Source of the DNA: Desulfocapsaceae bacterium
GTDB lineage: Bacteria; Desulfobacterota; Desulfobulbia; Desulfobulbales; Desulfocapsaceae
Length of the DNA: 37,622 nucleotides
Direction of reading: 5' to 3'
Assembly (NCBI GenBank): GCA_028697885.1
Contig: JAQVER010000037.1
Coordinates: 1 to 37,622, forward strand
The notes under the pieces are model-generated. The model saw nothing but the letters and a program-made list of their open reading frames with translations. It searched no databases and was not told where the DNA came from. The translations under genes were made by a program, and so were the position numbers. This document shows positions 1-8,034 of this stretch, in pieces (the stretch's first letter is position 1; each line of letters opens with the position of its first letter).

Positions 1-728
1 CCGCCCACCTTGGCCAGGACATCGAGGCCATTCTTGGCATCGGGCATATTGACGGCCAGCGCCTTGATGATCACCTTGGCCTTATGGCTCAACTGATCAT
101 CATCCAAACCTGTGCCCCGGCCGGTAAGTTCAGCCACCGGTTTGCCGGTGAATACGGCGGCAATGGCAGTGGAGGGCGTGGTGTTGCCGATGCCCATGTC
201 GCCGGTGCCGAAGACATCAATACGCCCGGCCAGCTCATTGGCGATATCGATCCCCGCCTCCACCGCCATCTGGGCCATGGTCCGGCTCATGGCAGGACCG
301 ACGGCGATGTTGTCGGTGCCCATGCCTATCTTCTTGTTGATGATCTTGCCGGCCTCGGCCAGCTCCCGCAGGTCAGCCGCCACCCCCATGTCCACCACGA
401 TCACTTCCGATCCGGCCTGCCGGGCCAGGGCATTGATCCCCGCCCCGCCGCCCACGAAGTTATAGACCATCTGCGGCGTCACCTCGGAGGGGAACTTGCT
501 CACCCCCTCGGCCACCACCCCGTGATCTCCGGCCATCACCACCACCGCCTTGCGCTTGACAGCAGGGCTCATGGAGCGGGTCATCCCGGCCAGGTCAAGG
601 GCCAGATCCATGAGATCGCCCAGGGCCCAATGGGGCAGGGCCAGTTGATCAAGGCGCTCCTTGGCGCGCTCACGGGAGATACTGTCTTGCGGATAAATCT
701 TTTGCAGGGTTTTCTCTAAAAGGCTCAT
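1..728 (-). CDS. cobT: Nicotinate-nucleotide--dimethylbenzimidazole phosphoribosyltransferase, C-terminus cut by window edge
   Basis: CobT makes alpha-ribazole phosphate from nicotinate mononucleotide and the lower-ligand base, late in cobalamin assembly. Reading the minus strand from an ATG at 728 gives MSLLEKTLQKIYPQDS, and about 242 codons lie in the window. Visible family signatures are the GDHGVVAEGVS stretch near residue 70, the GGGAGINALAR segment and the GDMGIGNTTPSTA segment. The C-terminal part, which holds the catalytic glutamate in this family, lies outside the window. It is the last gene seen of the minus-strand cobalamin cluster. About 95 bases containing a small direct repeat separate it from cobU, so it may be co-transcribed or have its own start. 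Confidence 0.93.
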   Translation of the reverse strand, partial: MSLLEKTLQKIYPQDSISRERAKERLDQLALPHWALGDLMDLALDLAGMTRSMSPAVKRKAVVVMAGDHGVVAEGVSKFPSEVTPQMVYNFVGGGAGINALARQAGSEVIVVDMGVAADLRELAEAGKIINKKIGMGTDNIAVGPAMSRTMAQMAVEAGIDIANELAGRIDVFGTGDMGIGNTTPSTAIAAVFTGKPVAELTGRGTGLDDDQLSHKAKVIIKALAVNMPDAKNGLDVLAKVG

Positions 729-733
729 GGTAT

Positions 734-766
734 GAATTACGAATTAGAAATTAAGAATTACGAATT
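734..766. repeat. Two copies of GAATTACGAATT, 21-base period
   Basis: GAATTACGAATT occurs at 734-745 and again at 755-766, between cobU and cobT, with AT-rich sequence between. It looks like a simple intergenic repeat unit. I see no function for it. Confidence 0.6.
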
Positions 767-823
767 CTCTGGTTTCCATGCAGCGCAAGGGAACCGACTC
801 CAAGTCATGTATACGAATTTATA

Positions 824-1360
824 TTATTTCAGGCGCAGTGGGATCCCGCAACTGACGAGGTAGACCTCGCTTGCCGCCGCGGCCACCATCCGATTGCAGC
901 GGCCCACCAGATCCCGGTACAATCGGGCCGCAGGGTTGTCCGGCACAATCCCCAACCCCACTTCGTTGGTGACGCAGATCACCGTTCCCTGATGGATGGA
1001 GACGGCCCCAGTCAGGAGATCACACTGATGGCGCATCTCGGAATCTGAAAATAATTTTCCCGATTGTTCAACGCGATACATAAGATTATTCACCCAGAGG
1101 GTGAGACAATCAATCAGGCAAACAGGATCATTCTGGTGCTGCCGGAGGACGGCAGCGATTTCCGTCTGCTCCTCCACGGTCTGCCACTCCGTTCCTGCCC
1201 GCTCCAGGCGATGGCGGGCAATGCGCTCATCCATCTCGGAATCCACCACCGGACAGGTGGCGATAAAACAGCGCGGGCTGGGCAGCGACTGCGCCAGTTG
1301 CAGGGCGTAATCACTCTTGCCGCTTCTGGCCCCGCCCGTCACCAGGATCAGTCTGCCCAT
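824..1360 (-). CDS. cobU: Adenosylcobinamide kinase / adenosylcobinamide-phosphate guanylyltransferase
   Basis: CobU/CobP phosphorylates adenosylcobinamide and then transfers GMP to it, giving AdoCbi-GDP for the nucleotide-loop step. The 178-residue product has the P-loop GGARSGKS at residues 9-16, a His50 in the MDERIARHRLER segment that matches the guanylylated histidine region, and the TNEVGLGIVP motif near residue 132, all diagnostic of the family. Length is normal. The ATG overlaps the cobC stop as TAATG on the minus strand, so the two are translationally coupled. Its neighbours are cobC upstream and cobT downstream, all in nucleotide-loop assembly. Confidence 0.95.
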   Translation of the reverse strand: MGRLILVTGGARSGKSDYALQLAQSLPSPRCFIATCPVVDSEMDERIARHRLERAGTEWQTVEEQTEIAAVLRQHQNDPVCLIDCLTLWVNNLMYRVEQSGKLFSDSEMRHQCDLLTGAVSIHQGTVICVTNEVGLGIVPDNPAARLYRDLVGRCNRMVAAAASEVYLVSCGIPLRLK

Positions 1361-1944
1361 TATCCTCGACTCCCTAAGTTAAAACCAGTCAACACCCCAC
1401 CACCATCATAGAGGTCAATGGTGCTGTAATGCCCCTTAGCCACCTGAAAGAGGAGATAATTCCTCTGGGACAGGCCAAGCAGCCCACAGATCAGGGAGCG
1501 AATCACCCCGCCATGGGTAACGAGAAGCAGGGTCCCGGCATCCGAGACCAATAGACGATTTTTAACAGCATCCACCCGGCTGGTAAACCCGACCATCCCC
1601 TCGCCTCCGGGAAAACAGAAATCATCTGTGCCTGAGGCCCAGTGCTGCACCAGTTCCGGATCCTGCGCCTCAATCTCGGCAAAGGTCTTCCCTTCCCAGC
1701 GTCCGAAATCGATCTCCCGCAGATCAGGGTCAAGCTGCATCGGCAGTCCCAGCCCCAGCAAGTCGGCGGACTGAGTGCAGCGCAGCATGGGACTTGCCAG
1801 CAGGCCATCGATCTCCAGAGCGTCCAGGTTTGACCGCAGATCGAGGATCTGCTTCCTGCCCTCCTCGGAAAGGGGGACATCGCTTGAGCCGACATAGCGG
1901 CCTGAAAGCCCGGTCCGCCCATGACGCAGCAGGATCAGGCGCAT
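1360..1944 (-). CDS. cobC: Histidine phosphatase family protein, probable alpha-ribazole phosphatase
   Basis: This 194-residue protein begins MRLILLRHGRT, giving the phosphohistidine RHG motif at residues 7-9. It also carries a second histidine in LVTHGGVIRS and the REIDFGRWEG segment typical of the CobC/phosphoglycerate-mutase-like group. CobC removes the phosphate from alpha-ribazole-5'-phosphate or adenosylcobalamin-5'-phosphate. The fold alone does not prove substrate. The assignment to cobalamin rests on its place between cbiH and cobU, with a 10-base overlap with cbiH at its start and a TAATG overlap with cobU at its stop. Confidence 0.9.
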   Translation of the reverse strand: MRLILLRHGRTGLSGRYVGSSDVPLSEEGRKQILDLRSNLDALEIDGLLASPMLRCTQSADLLGLGLPMQLDPDLREIDFGRWEGKTFAEIEAQDPELVQHWASGTDDFCFPGGEGMVGFTSRVDAVKNRLLVSDAGTLLLVTHGGVIRSLICGLLGLSQRNYLLFQVAKGHYSTIDLYDGGGVLTGFNLGSRG

Positions 1945-2699
1945 GAACGGCTTTTCTCTTTATCCAGTTGATACTTACCGGCATAGCCCCGGGGGGTGAT
2001 CATATGACCATTCCAGACAAAGGTGCTGGCATTGCCGATGATGACCGTGGACTGCATCCCGATATCGGCATCGAGCATGGCGCCGAGGGTGGTGAGGGTA
2101 ATGACCTCATCATCGCGGGTGGCGGCAGTGACAATGCCCACCGGGGTAGTGCCTGAACGATGGCCAAGAAGAATCTCCCTGGCCCGCACGATATTTTCCG
2201 TCCGTTTCTTCGATTTGGGGTTATAAAGGGCGATGACAAAATCAGCCATGGCCGCAGCCTCCAGACGCTTTTCAATCAGCTCCCAGGGAGTCAGCAGATC
2301 GGAGAGGCTGATGGCCGCAAAATCGTGCATCAGCGGCGCTCCGAGCCTGGCCGCGCAGCCGTTGACCGCGGCAATACCGGGGATTACCTCAATGGCAAGT
2401 TTACTCTCCCGTTGCGCCGCCATCTCAAAAACCAGACCGGCCATGGCATAGATACCCGGATCACCACCGGAGACCAGGGCCACACGCTTGCCGCACTCAG
2501 CAAGATCGAGAACCTTGGCGCAACGATCCACCTCCTGCATCATGGTCGAAGAGAGAACCTCCTTGCCCACAAGCAGCTCAGGGATCAGATCAAGATAGGT
2601 GCGATAGCCAACAATCACATCGGCCGCCGTAATCGCCTTGCTGGCCGCCGGGGTCAGGTGGTCAAGCCCACCAGGACCTGTACCGACCACGCTGATCAT
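1935..2699 (-). CDS. cbiH: Cobalt-precorrin-3B (precorrin-3B) C17-methyltransferase
   Basis: CbiH/CobJ methylates C17 and drives ring contraction of the corrin precursor using SAM. The start MISVVGTGPGGLDHLTPAA is the N-terminal glycine-rich motif of the tetrapyrrole methylase fold. SGGDPGIYAMAG near residue 84 and VIPGIAAVNGCAARLGAPL near 112 are family signatures. About 254 residues is normal. I chose the ATG at 2699 because it forms a classic ATGA overlap with the cbiG stop. An upstream in-frame ATG at 2771 would add a Cys/His-rich tail reading across cbiG and has no family support. CbiG next door implies the anaerobic (cobalt-early) route, hence cbiH rather than cobJ. Confidence 0.93.
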   Translation of the reverse strand: MISVVGTGPGGLDHLTPAASKAITAADVIVGYRTYLDLIPELLVGKEVLSSTMMQEVDRCAKVLDLAECGKRVALVSGGDPGIYAMAGLVFEMAAQRESKLAIEVIPGIAAVNGCAARLGAPLMHDFAAISLSDLLTPWELIEKRLEAAAMADFVIALYNPKSKKRTENIVRAREILLGHRSGTTPVGIVTAATRDDEVITLTTLGAMLDADIGMQSTVIIGNASTFVWNGHMITPRGYAGKYQLDKEKSRSCA

Positions 2700-3718
2700 G
2701 CCCTGTTGGCCGTGTTTTTCGCCATGTCCGTCAACTTCTTTTCGGCCACAGCCGCAGTTACATCCTTCCATTTTATCTTCCTTACTATTAGTTGTCCCGG
2801 GGTCGTCCCATCGCCTGCCGCCAGCATGGCCGCAGGCTCCGCAACCCCCTTGGCTCCGGTTGCGGCAAGCACCGCAGACGATGTGGATACCCCCTCAACC
2901 CGGTTGAGTTCATCCTTGCTATAAAAACGGATGGGCAGATTATTTTCCTTGGCAAACTGGAGCAGCCCGGCCTCATCCGCTTTCAGATCAATGCTGGCAA
3001 TCCCGACAATGGCGGAACGCTCCAAATGATATTGAGCGCACAGTTCCGACACCGCTCGCTCAAAATCCGCAGCCCTGGCCCCCCGATTGCAGCCCAGTCC
3101 CAGATAGAGATGACAGGGACAGAGCACAAGGGCTTCCGGGTGCTCAAGGGGATCGAAGGTCCCATGGGAAAGAATAATATCCGCCCGAGCTGCTTCCGGC
3201 ACCCTCTTGAAATCAGCAGGCAGACTGCCGCACTCCAGAGTTGAAAAAAAAATCACCTCGCCCTCATTGACCAGTTTCGCAGAAACTCCAGCCAGACGCT
3301 GCGAATTCTGCACCCGCAGATTATTCTCCGCGGCCCACAAATCAAGGGCTGTATGGCCGGTCACATCCGAGGCAGTGGTGATCACCGCCACCCCGCCGGT
3401 GATCGCGACAACCTTGCGAGCCAGCTCATTGCCGCCACCCAGATGGCCGGACAGGAGACTGATCACAAACTGCCCTTTTTCATCGAGGACCAGCACGCAG
3501 GGGTCCTTTCTTTTATTCCGGCACAGGGGGGCAATGGCTCGCACCACAATACCGGTGGCCATGACACAGATCAGGCCGTCATAAAGAGACCATATCCTTC
3601 GTATGGTAGATAAGGCTCCTTCTGTGACCTCACAGAGTTCACAGTTCTCAAGACCGGCAACAATTCTGCCAGCCATTTCCCTTCCCCCCCGTGTCAGGGC
3701 AATAACAGCTGTCTTCAC
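2696..3718 (-). CDS. cbiG: Cobalt-precorrin-5A hydrolase
   Basis: CbiG opens the delta-lactone of cobalt-precorrin-5A and releases acetaldehyde, a step specific to anaerobic cobalamin synthesis. The 340-residue protein shows the N-terminal domain (MATGIVVRAIAPL, LLSGHLGGGNELA near residues 54-100), the middle region, and the C-terminal GLGCNRGA domain with GIASIDLKADEAGL around 208-250. The start codon is GTG at 3718-3716, preceded by GGGAG at good spacing. It is the first gene of the minus-strand cluster cbiG-cbiH-cobC-cobU(-cobT). I saw no cobalamin riboswitch signature upstream. Confidence 0.94.
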   Translation of the reverse strand: MKTAVIALTRGGREMAGRIVAGLENCELCEVTEGALSTIRRIWSLYDGLICVMATGIVVRAIAPLCRNKRKDPCVLVLDEKGQFVISLLSGHLGGGNELARKVVAITGGVAVITTASDVTGHTALDLWAAENNLRVQNSQRLAGVSAKLVNEGEVIFFSTLECGSLPADFKRVPEAARADIILSHGTFDPLEHPEALVLCPCHLYLGLGCNRGARAADFERAVSELCAQYHLERSAIVGIASIDLKADEAGLLQFAKENNLPIRFYSKDELNRVEGVSTSSAVLAATGAKGVAEPAAMLAAGDGTTPGQLIVRKIKWKDVTAAVAEKKLTDMAKNTANRA

Positions 3719-3950
3719 ACTTACTCCCTGCTTATTTTCTGGTTCATATCACTATTGGATCGAAATCAAAACAAAAGGGCAGTATTTTAAGGCAAGCATT
3801 TAAGACGGTAAACCGACATAAATCAACACTAAAGAGATAAAGAAATAACAAATAGCCCTGCCTCGTGACAAGGCACCTATAGCACTCAAAAAATAACACA
3901 ATAACAACAAGGAGATAAGTGATTTTTTTTCAAAAAAAAAGACTTGAAGT

Positions 3951-3979
3951 TTGACTTAAAAAAGCATTAATGATATATA
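3951..3979 (+). promoter_or_regulatory. Sigma-70-type promoter upstream of the SH3b gene
   Basis: TTGACT at 3951-3956 and TATATA at 3974-3979 are separated by 17 bases, reading toward the SH3b gene. The surrounding sequence is very AT-rich, so chance matches are possible. Confidence 0.55.
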
Positions 3980-4026
3980 GACAATCTGATTTAATACTTT
4001 ATAAGCTGATTTTTTTTTCAAAGGAT

Positions 4027-4068
4027 GCCTTAAAAAATCAGACTTTTCGTTGAGTGGGACGGATTGAC
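4027..4068 (+). repeat. Intergenic repeat copy 1 (AAAAATCAGA-TTTTC type)
   Basis: CTTAAAAAATCAGACTTTTC at 4029-4048 matches 33131-33150 at 18 of 20 positions. Similarity continues to a shared GATTGAC about 15 bases on, with one indel. Both full copies lie upstream of a rightward gene (SH3b, lepA). Confidence 0.5.
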
Positions 4069-4127
4069 CGTTCGACGATTTCAAGGCACCCCTCTCAAGT
4101 TTGACTCAATCAGGATACATAAAAATC

Positions 4128-4595
4128 ATGAGCACTCAAATCCATCTGTCACGCATTTTTTCACGATGTCTTGTTGCCTGCGGTGTACTTGTACTACTGA
4201 GCACTTCCCCTGTTTACGGGGAAACTGTCAGCGTAAAATCGGATGGCGTCAATGTACGCACCGGCCCCAGCACTGATGATCAGATAGCCATGGAACTCTT
4301 CCAGGGATACCCCTTGAAGGTCGTGGAGAAAAAAGGAGATTGGTTAAAGATCTCTGATTTCGAAAATGACACCGGCTGGATATACAAATCGCTGGTTGAA
4401 CCCGGCAACACCGTCATCGTCAATTCCCAGAGCACAATCAATATGCGCTCTGAACCTTCAACCAGCGCTGCAATCGTCGCCAATATCGAGCGCGGCGTAG
4501 TGTTAACCAAAGTTTCTTCAAAAGGTGACTGGGTCAAGGTAAAACACGCTAAAGGCACAGAAGGCTGGATCTATAAAACACTCCTCTGGCCCTAA
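4128..4595 (+). CDS. Secreted protein with two bacterial SH3 domains
   Basis: From the ATG at 4128 the 155-residue product has an N-terminal signal peptide (hydrophobic LVACGVLVLLSTSPVYG, cleavage likely just before ETVSVK). Two tandem SH3b repeats follow. The first runs from about residue 32 (SDGVNVRTGPSTDDQ ... GWIYKSLV), the second from about 97 (STINMRSEPSTSAAI ... GWIYKTLLWP). Such SH3b modules usually bind peptidoglycan or peptides in the envelope. A TTG at 4101 is an alternative start but would put nine extra residues before the signal peptide. It has no functional partner nearby, so its specific role is unknown. Confidence 0.85.
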   Translation: MSTQIHLSRIFSRCLVACGVLVLLSTSPVYGETVSVKSDGVNVRTGPSTDDQIAMELFQGYPLKVVEKKGDWLKISDFENDTGWIYKSLVEPGNTVIVNSQSTINMRSEPSTSAAIVANIERGVVLTKVSSKGDWVKVKHAKGTEGWIYKTLLWP

Positions 4596-4895
4596 TCCAC
4601 CTACACCATGGAGGTAATCGGGTGAAGGGAATACTAATTTTTTCTTCACCCGATTACCTCCATGTTCGCATCCTTCCACCTGAGCCACAAATCATTCTTT
4701 CACACCTTAAAAACTTGCCTTAGCTGCTGATAATGTTTATTCTGCACGAATAGTTTATATACTGTTCAATGGCCGTAACGAAAGAGATTTTCTAACCATT
4801 TCGTCACGATGCCTTATGCCGTTCTTGCTGGAAGACAATATTCTTCTGTTCCAACGGCTTAATATTTTCAATATTACTATCCAGCAGAATCAGTT
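4596..4895. other. Intergenic region with a long inverted repeat, no gene seen
   Basis: These 300 bases hold a perfect 21-base-pair inverted repeat (4607-4664) just after the SH3b stop, then AT-rich sequence leading to the prephenate enzyme. A TATACT at 4758-4763 could be a -10 element, but no convincing -35 precedes it. Confidence 0.5.
4607..4664. repeat. Perfect 21-bp inverted repeat, 16-base loop
   Basis: The left arm 4607-4627 (begins CATGGAGGTAATCGGG) is the exact reverse complement of 4644-4664. The loop of 16 bases ends in six T. It sits directly after the SH3b stop and could act as a terminator or RNA-stabilising hairpin, but no T-run follows either arm. Confidence 0.8.
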
Positions 4896-6593
4896 ATGAT
4901 CAGCATTGCCACTCTCGGGCCCGATGGCTCAGCCGGTTGCCAGGCCGCGCGGAAATACGCGCCTGACGCCACTCTTCGGTTCTACAACCGGATTCCTGAT
5001 ATCATCAATGCCTTTATCAGTGAAGAGACAGATCTGGCCATCATCCCTATTTATAATACCCGGGAAGGTGAGATCAAAGAGTATTTCCGCCTCATGGAAC
5101 AACTCGAAGAAGGGTACTGGATTGACAATATCGTCCTGCCCATCAATCTGTCTCTGGGCGCCCTGCAACAACAGGACGGAACAAGGCAGATAAAGACCAT
5201 CGTTGGGCGCGGCTCGGTCTTCAAACAATGTGAAGACTATATCGCAGAAAACCACCCGACTGCCACCCTGATGACGGTCCAGGATATCGACATGGCCATT
5301 GCCGATATCAAGAACCGCAATCTTCTGGATCAAGCAGTTATTGAATCGGAAGAACTACTGCACCGACACGGCCTGGAGATCATCACCAGGGAAGTTGCCC
5401 CTCATAACCGTACCCGCTTTGCCGTCCTTGGTTCCAATCTGGCCAGCCAGACAGGCTATGACGCCACTGCTATCATTACCCACCCCCTCAGAGATCGGGT
5501 TGGCGTCCTTGTTGATATTCTCGGCGAATTCACCCGTCGCGGCATCAACATCCTGGATCTTCGTTCGGAAAACGACATAAGGACTCAAAAACTGCAGATT
5601 TACATCGAGGCAGAAGGCCACATCGGCGACGAGCTCCTCAGCCGCACCCTGGAAAGTATCGAAAAAAATATTATCCAGGAAGAAGATTGCCTCAAGCTTC
5701 TTGGATCCTTCCCCCGTGTTGATATGCGGGTCAAAAAGATCAAGACCTTCGGCTTCATCGGTACCGGTGACATGAGCAGCTGGTTTGCCGATCGCCTCGA
5801 GAATGAAGGATACCGCACCCTGATGACCGGCCGTTCCACCACCCTGCGGCCCGAACAGATGATCCCCCAGGTTGATGTAGTCATCGTATGCGTTCCCATC
5901 TCAGTCACGGCTGACACCATCCGCCAATACGGGGGGATGTTGCAAGACGGCCAAGCCCTGATCCTACTGGCGGGTGAATCTGAAAACACCTTAAAAGCAG
6001 CCATGGAGGTTACCAGGCAGGGCGTAGAAATCATGCTGGTCCATAATCTCTGGGGGCCGCAGGCCGTAACTATGAAAGACAAAAATGCCTCCGTGGTTCG
6101 CACTTCTCGCAGCGGCGTTTTCTGTGGAGAATTTGAGGCTTTTCTCTATAAACACGGTGCTGACATTTTCCAGGACACCCCCGACAAACATGATCTGCTC
6201 ATGGGAGTCGGTCAGAAACTACCGACTATTATCTCCGTAGCCATGGCCAGTGCCCTGAGAGAACACGGGATCAACTGCAAGGATATAGGCAGCCATTCCA
6301 CCCTCACCTCACGTTACGGCATTCTGGCCATGGCCCGGGTACACAACCAGAATCCTCGCACCTATGCCGAGATCATGGCCACTGGTGGTGACGGCAGAAA
6401 AATCGTACGCAGTTTTGCCAAGAATCTTCTGGAGCTCATTGAGCTAGCTGAAGAAGGAGATATCACCAAGCTCTGTGATTTGATGGACCAAAACCGCAAC
6501 TATCTGACTCCCACCTTCCTCGATGCCAGGATGAAGCAGGCCCGCGCTGTTGATGAGGTCTTAACAAGGGCGGGAATGAAGGGCGAGGCATAA
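4896..6593 (+). CDS. Prephenate dehydratase-like / ACT / prephenate dehydrogenase fusion protein
   Basis: This 565-residue protein joins the two enzymes that split the Phe and Tyr branches. Residues 1-185 resemble prephenate dehydratase: the ATLGPDGSA start and the NRTRF motif at 171-175, which contains the catalytic Thr-Arg-Phe. Residues 190-265 are an ACT domain with DRVGVLVDILGEF. The usual ESRP Phe-binding motif reads LRSEN here. Residues 284-560 are an NAD-binding prephenate dehydrogenase with GFIGTGDM at 286-293 and HNLWGP (His383), equivalent to the HPMFGP motif. No chorismate mutase domain is seen. The dehydratase half is less certain to be active than the dehydrogenase half. The RBS before the ATG is weak. 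A tiny ORF follows three bases after the stop. Confidence 0.85.
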   Translation: MISIATLGPDGSAGCQAARKYAPDATLRFYNRIPDIINAFISEETDLAIIPIYNTREGEIKEYFRLMEQLEEGYWIDNIVLPINLSLGALQQQDGTRQIKTIVGRGSVFKQCEDYIAENHPTATLMTVQDIDMAIADIKNRNLLDQAVIESEELLHRHGLEIITREVAPHNRTRFAVLGSNLASQTGYDATAIITHPLRDRVGVLVDILGEFTRRGINILDLRSENDIRTQKLQIYIEAEGHIGDELLSRTLESIEKNIIQEEDCLKLLGSFPRVDMRVKKIKTFGFIGTGDMSSWFADRLENEGYRTLMTGRSTTLRPEQMIPQVDVVIVCVPISVTADTIRQYGGMLQDGQALILLAGESENTLKAAMEVTRQGVEIMLVHNLWGPQAVTMKDKNASVVRTSRSGVFCGEFEAFLYKHGADIFQDTPDKHDLLMGVGQKLPTIISVAMASALREHGINCKDIGSHSTLTSRYGILAMARVHNQNPRTYAEIMATGGDGRKIVRSFAKNLLELIELAEEGDITKLCDLMDQNRNYLTPTFLDARMKQARAVDEVLTRAGMKGEA

Positions 6594-6595
6594 AG

Positions 6596-6742
6596 GTGAC
6601 AGAAGGCCAGAACAGTAACGACGACATGGGCAAGAAACCATCTGCAAAAAACAGACGCTCAAGCAATGTCCTCTTTATTTTAATCCTGGCTTGCTGGCTC
6701 CTCCTTCTCTATTTCTATGGATGGATCAAAGGCCCTGGCTGA
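6596..6742 (+). CDS. Small single-pass membrane protein, unknown function
   Basis: A GTG-initiated ORF starts two bases after the prephenate-enzyme stop and encodes 48 residues. The first half is polar and basic (KKPSAKNRR). It is followed by one strong transmembrane helix, VLFILILACWLLLLYFYGW, and a short KGPG tail. Positive charges before the helix suggest an N-in orientation. Tight spacing supports translational coupling. I do not recognise the family. It is real only if the GTG is used; the helix-like composition makes that plausible. Confidence 0.45.
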   Translation: MTEGQNSNDDMGKKPSAKNRRSSNVLFILILACWLLLLYFYGWIKGPG

Positions 6743-6899
6743 GGCCCGTCGATCCTTCGGTCAGAAGGAACACAATGTGCCGCCCCGGAATCTTTCCGGC
6801 AAAGTAATCCAGATGTTCAATAGTTTTAAAAGGTTTCAATGAGTAAAGATACCCTTAATTTTTTCATAAATAGCCACATCCCTTTCAGGAGGAATACAT

Positions 6900-7550
6900 A
6901 TGTTTACCCGTGATTTCAGTTATCTTGACGAAGTTCATATCTGCCCCAGTTGCCAGGCCAAGATGTCCTGCTGCGAAGCCCCCCCTGTCCATGTCGGCGA
7001 TGGCCTTGGCTGGGGATCAGAGGTCTTGTTTATCTGCCTGAATGATGAATGCCCCGTTTTCAAAAACGGCTGGGAGCACGTTGAACTCCAATACGGCCAC
7101 AAGGGATCGTATCGCCGCATGCAGTTACCTGGAAGTAAAGAAGAGAATGTCATGATGGTAGCCAGTGAATACGCCTTCACCGGCAGCATAATTGACACCG
7201 AAGCGGTGAAAATGCAGAATGAACGATACATCAAGGAACAGGAAGCAAAGGCCGCCCTTGAAACGTGTGTGGAAGGACACAACCTCACCCCGGTTCTGAC
7301 CCTGATTCTGGATGAATCGGCAAACCTTGCCAACAGACAAATGGCTGTCGCCTGTCTGAGGGAACTCAACGATCTTTCCTGCATTGACCCTATCAGAAAT
7401 CACACCTTCAGAGACACGTCCCTGACCCAGGAGTGCGGCATGATTATCAGTGACATTCTTAAGGCCCACTTTAAGAAAGAGTGCCCCCACTGCGCCGAAC
7501 TCATCAAGGCCCAGGCCCAGAAATGCATGCACTGCCAAGCAGAGCTATAG
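6900..7550 (+). CDS. Zinc-ribbon protein of unknown function
   Basis: A clean AGGAGG at 6887-6892 places the start at this ATG. The 216-residue product has an N-terminal cysteine cluster (CPSC at 15-18, CC at 24-25, Cys46 and Cys51 in FICLNDECPVF), resembling an Ogr/Delta-type zinc ribbon. A helical middle follows (about residues 95-190). The C-terminal zinc ribbon is CPHC...CMHC (Cys195, 198, 209, 212). The middle region could be HEAT-like but that is weak. There is no transmembrane segment, so it is probably cytosolic. It is flanked by the prephenate enzyme and tRNA-His with no functional hint. Confidence 0.75.
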   Translation: MFTRDFSYLDEVHICPSCQAKMSCCEAPPVHVGDGLGWGSEVLFICLNDECPVFKNGWEHVELQYGHKGSYRRMQLPGSKEENVMMVASEYAFTGSIIDTEAVKMQNERYIKEQEAKAALETCVEGHNLTPVLTLILDESANLANRQMAVACLRELNDLSCIDPIRNHTFRDTSLTQECGMIISDILKAHFKKECPHCAELIKAQAQKCMHCQAEL

Positions 7551-7660
7551 ATATTTGAGTCCTTATGCTCCTTGTTTCACAGAACAGAGCCGATACCAGG
7601 GGCAGTCAAAGAATGAAACCGGGAATGACTTCATTCCTTGACTGTGCCTACATTTTACCC

Positions 7661-7689
7661 TTGCTAAAACCATAGCCAACGGGTATAAA
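7661..7689 (+). promoter_or_regulatory. Promoter for tRNA-His
   Basis: TTGCTA at 7661-7666 and TATAAA at 7684-7689 are 17 bases apart. A start about seven bases later falls just before the tRNA 5' end. Confidence 0.6.
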
Positions 7690-7717
7690 AGGCAACTTAA
7701 ATAATAAGGCATTATGT

Positions 7718-7795
7718 GGTGGATGTAGCTCAGTTGGTGGCAGCACCTGGTTGTGGCCCAGGAGGTCGTGGGTTCAAGTCCCATCATTCACCCCA
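7718..7795 (+). tRNA. tRNA-His (anticodon GTG)
   Basis: The acceptor stem GTGGATG (7719-7725) pairs with CATTCAC (7785-7791). The anticodon stem CCTGG/CCAGG encloses TTGTGGC with anticodon GTG at 7753-7755. The T-arm is GTGGG-TTCAAGT-CCCAT. Base 7718 is a G able to act as the His-specific G-1 opposite discriminator C73, and the CCA end is encoded (7793-7795). The D-stem has one mismatch (C13/C22). It has its own promoter and terminator. Confidence 0.96.
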
Positions 7796-7801
7796 CCCAT
7801 T

Positions 7802-7840
7802 AAAAAGGAGCTTCTGGCAAATGCCTGAAGCTCCTTTTTT
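7802..7840 (+). terminator. Rho-independent terminator of tRNA-His
   Basis: AAAAAGGAGCTTC (7802-7814) pairs with GAAGCTCCTTTTT (7827-7839). An inner GGC/GCC extends the stem, and a T-run follows. Confidence 0.9.
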
Positions 7841-7918
7841 CATTGCAACCACTGAAGATTTATTCCGGCCTTACTCTTCAGTTGGCTCGTTATAAGATTG
7901 ATTCTCAAGATCTCCTCA

Positions 7919-7969
7919 TGTTAACATTTCGCTTAACACTTTCAAAAAACAATGTTAACGTTGTTAACA
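7919..7969 (+). promoter_or_regulatory. Cluster of GTTAAC operator-like sites before the PAS regulator
   Basis: TGTTAACA lies at 7919-7926 and a perfect 7-3-7 palindrome TGTTAAC-GTT-GTTAACA at 7953-7969, with a CTTAACA in between. The same core occurs twice upstream of the reductase operon (9792-9830), suggesting a common regulator, possibly the gene just downstream. Confidence 0.5.
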
Positions 7970-8034
7970 ATATTTTTTGCCAGACACCTTATTATCTCGG
8001 CACCTGACTCCTCCCTCACAACAAGACAACCACC

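Larger units (their letters stand above)
3719..4127. other. AT-rich divergent intergenic region, about 400 bases
   Basis: This stretch separates cbiG (minus) from the SH3b gene (plus). It holds a good sigma-70-like promoter for the rightward gene (3951-3979), adjacent runs of eight T and nine A near 3923-3940, and one copy of a short intergenic repeat (4027-4068). I see no gene and no B12-box-like sequence on either strand. Confidence 0.6.

Noticed and set aside
84..719. Long open frames on the plus strand across cobT
   Set aside because: They are His/Gly/Pro-rich shadow frames opposite a clear cobT and lack a Shine-Dalgarno.
2160..2924. Plus-strand frame opposite cbiH/cbiG
   Set aside because: It runs antisense to two well-matched cobalamin genes and has no recognisable domain.
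3719..4100. Cobalamin riboswitch upstream of cbiG
   Set aside because: I looked on the minus strand for a B12-box-like GCCACTG and found none. The leader is simply AT-rich.
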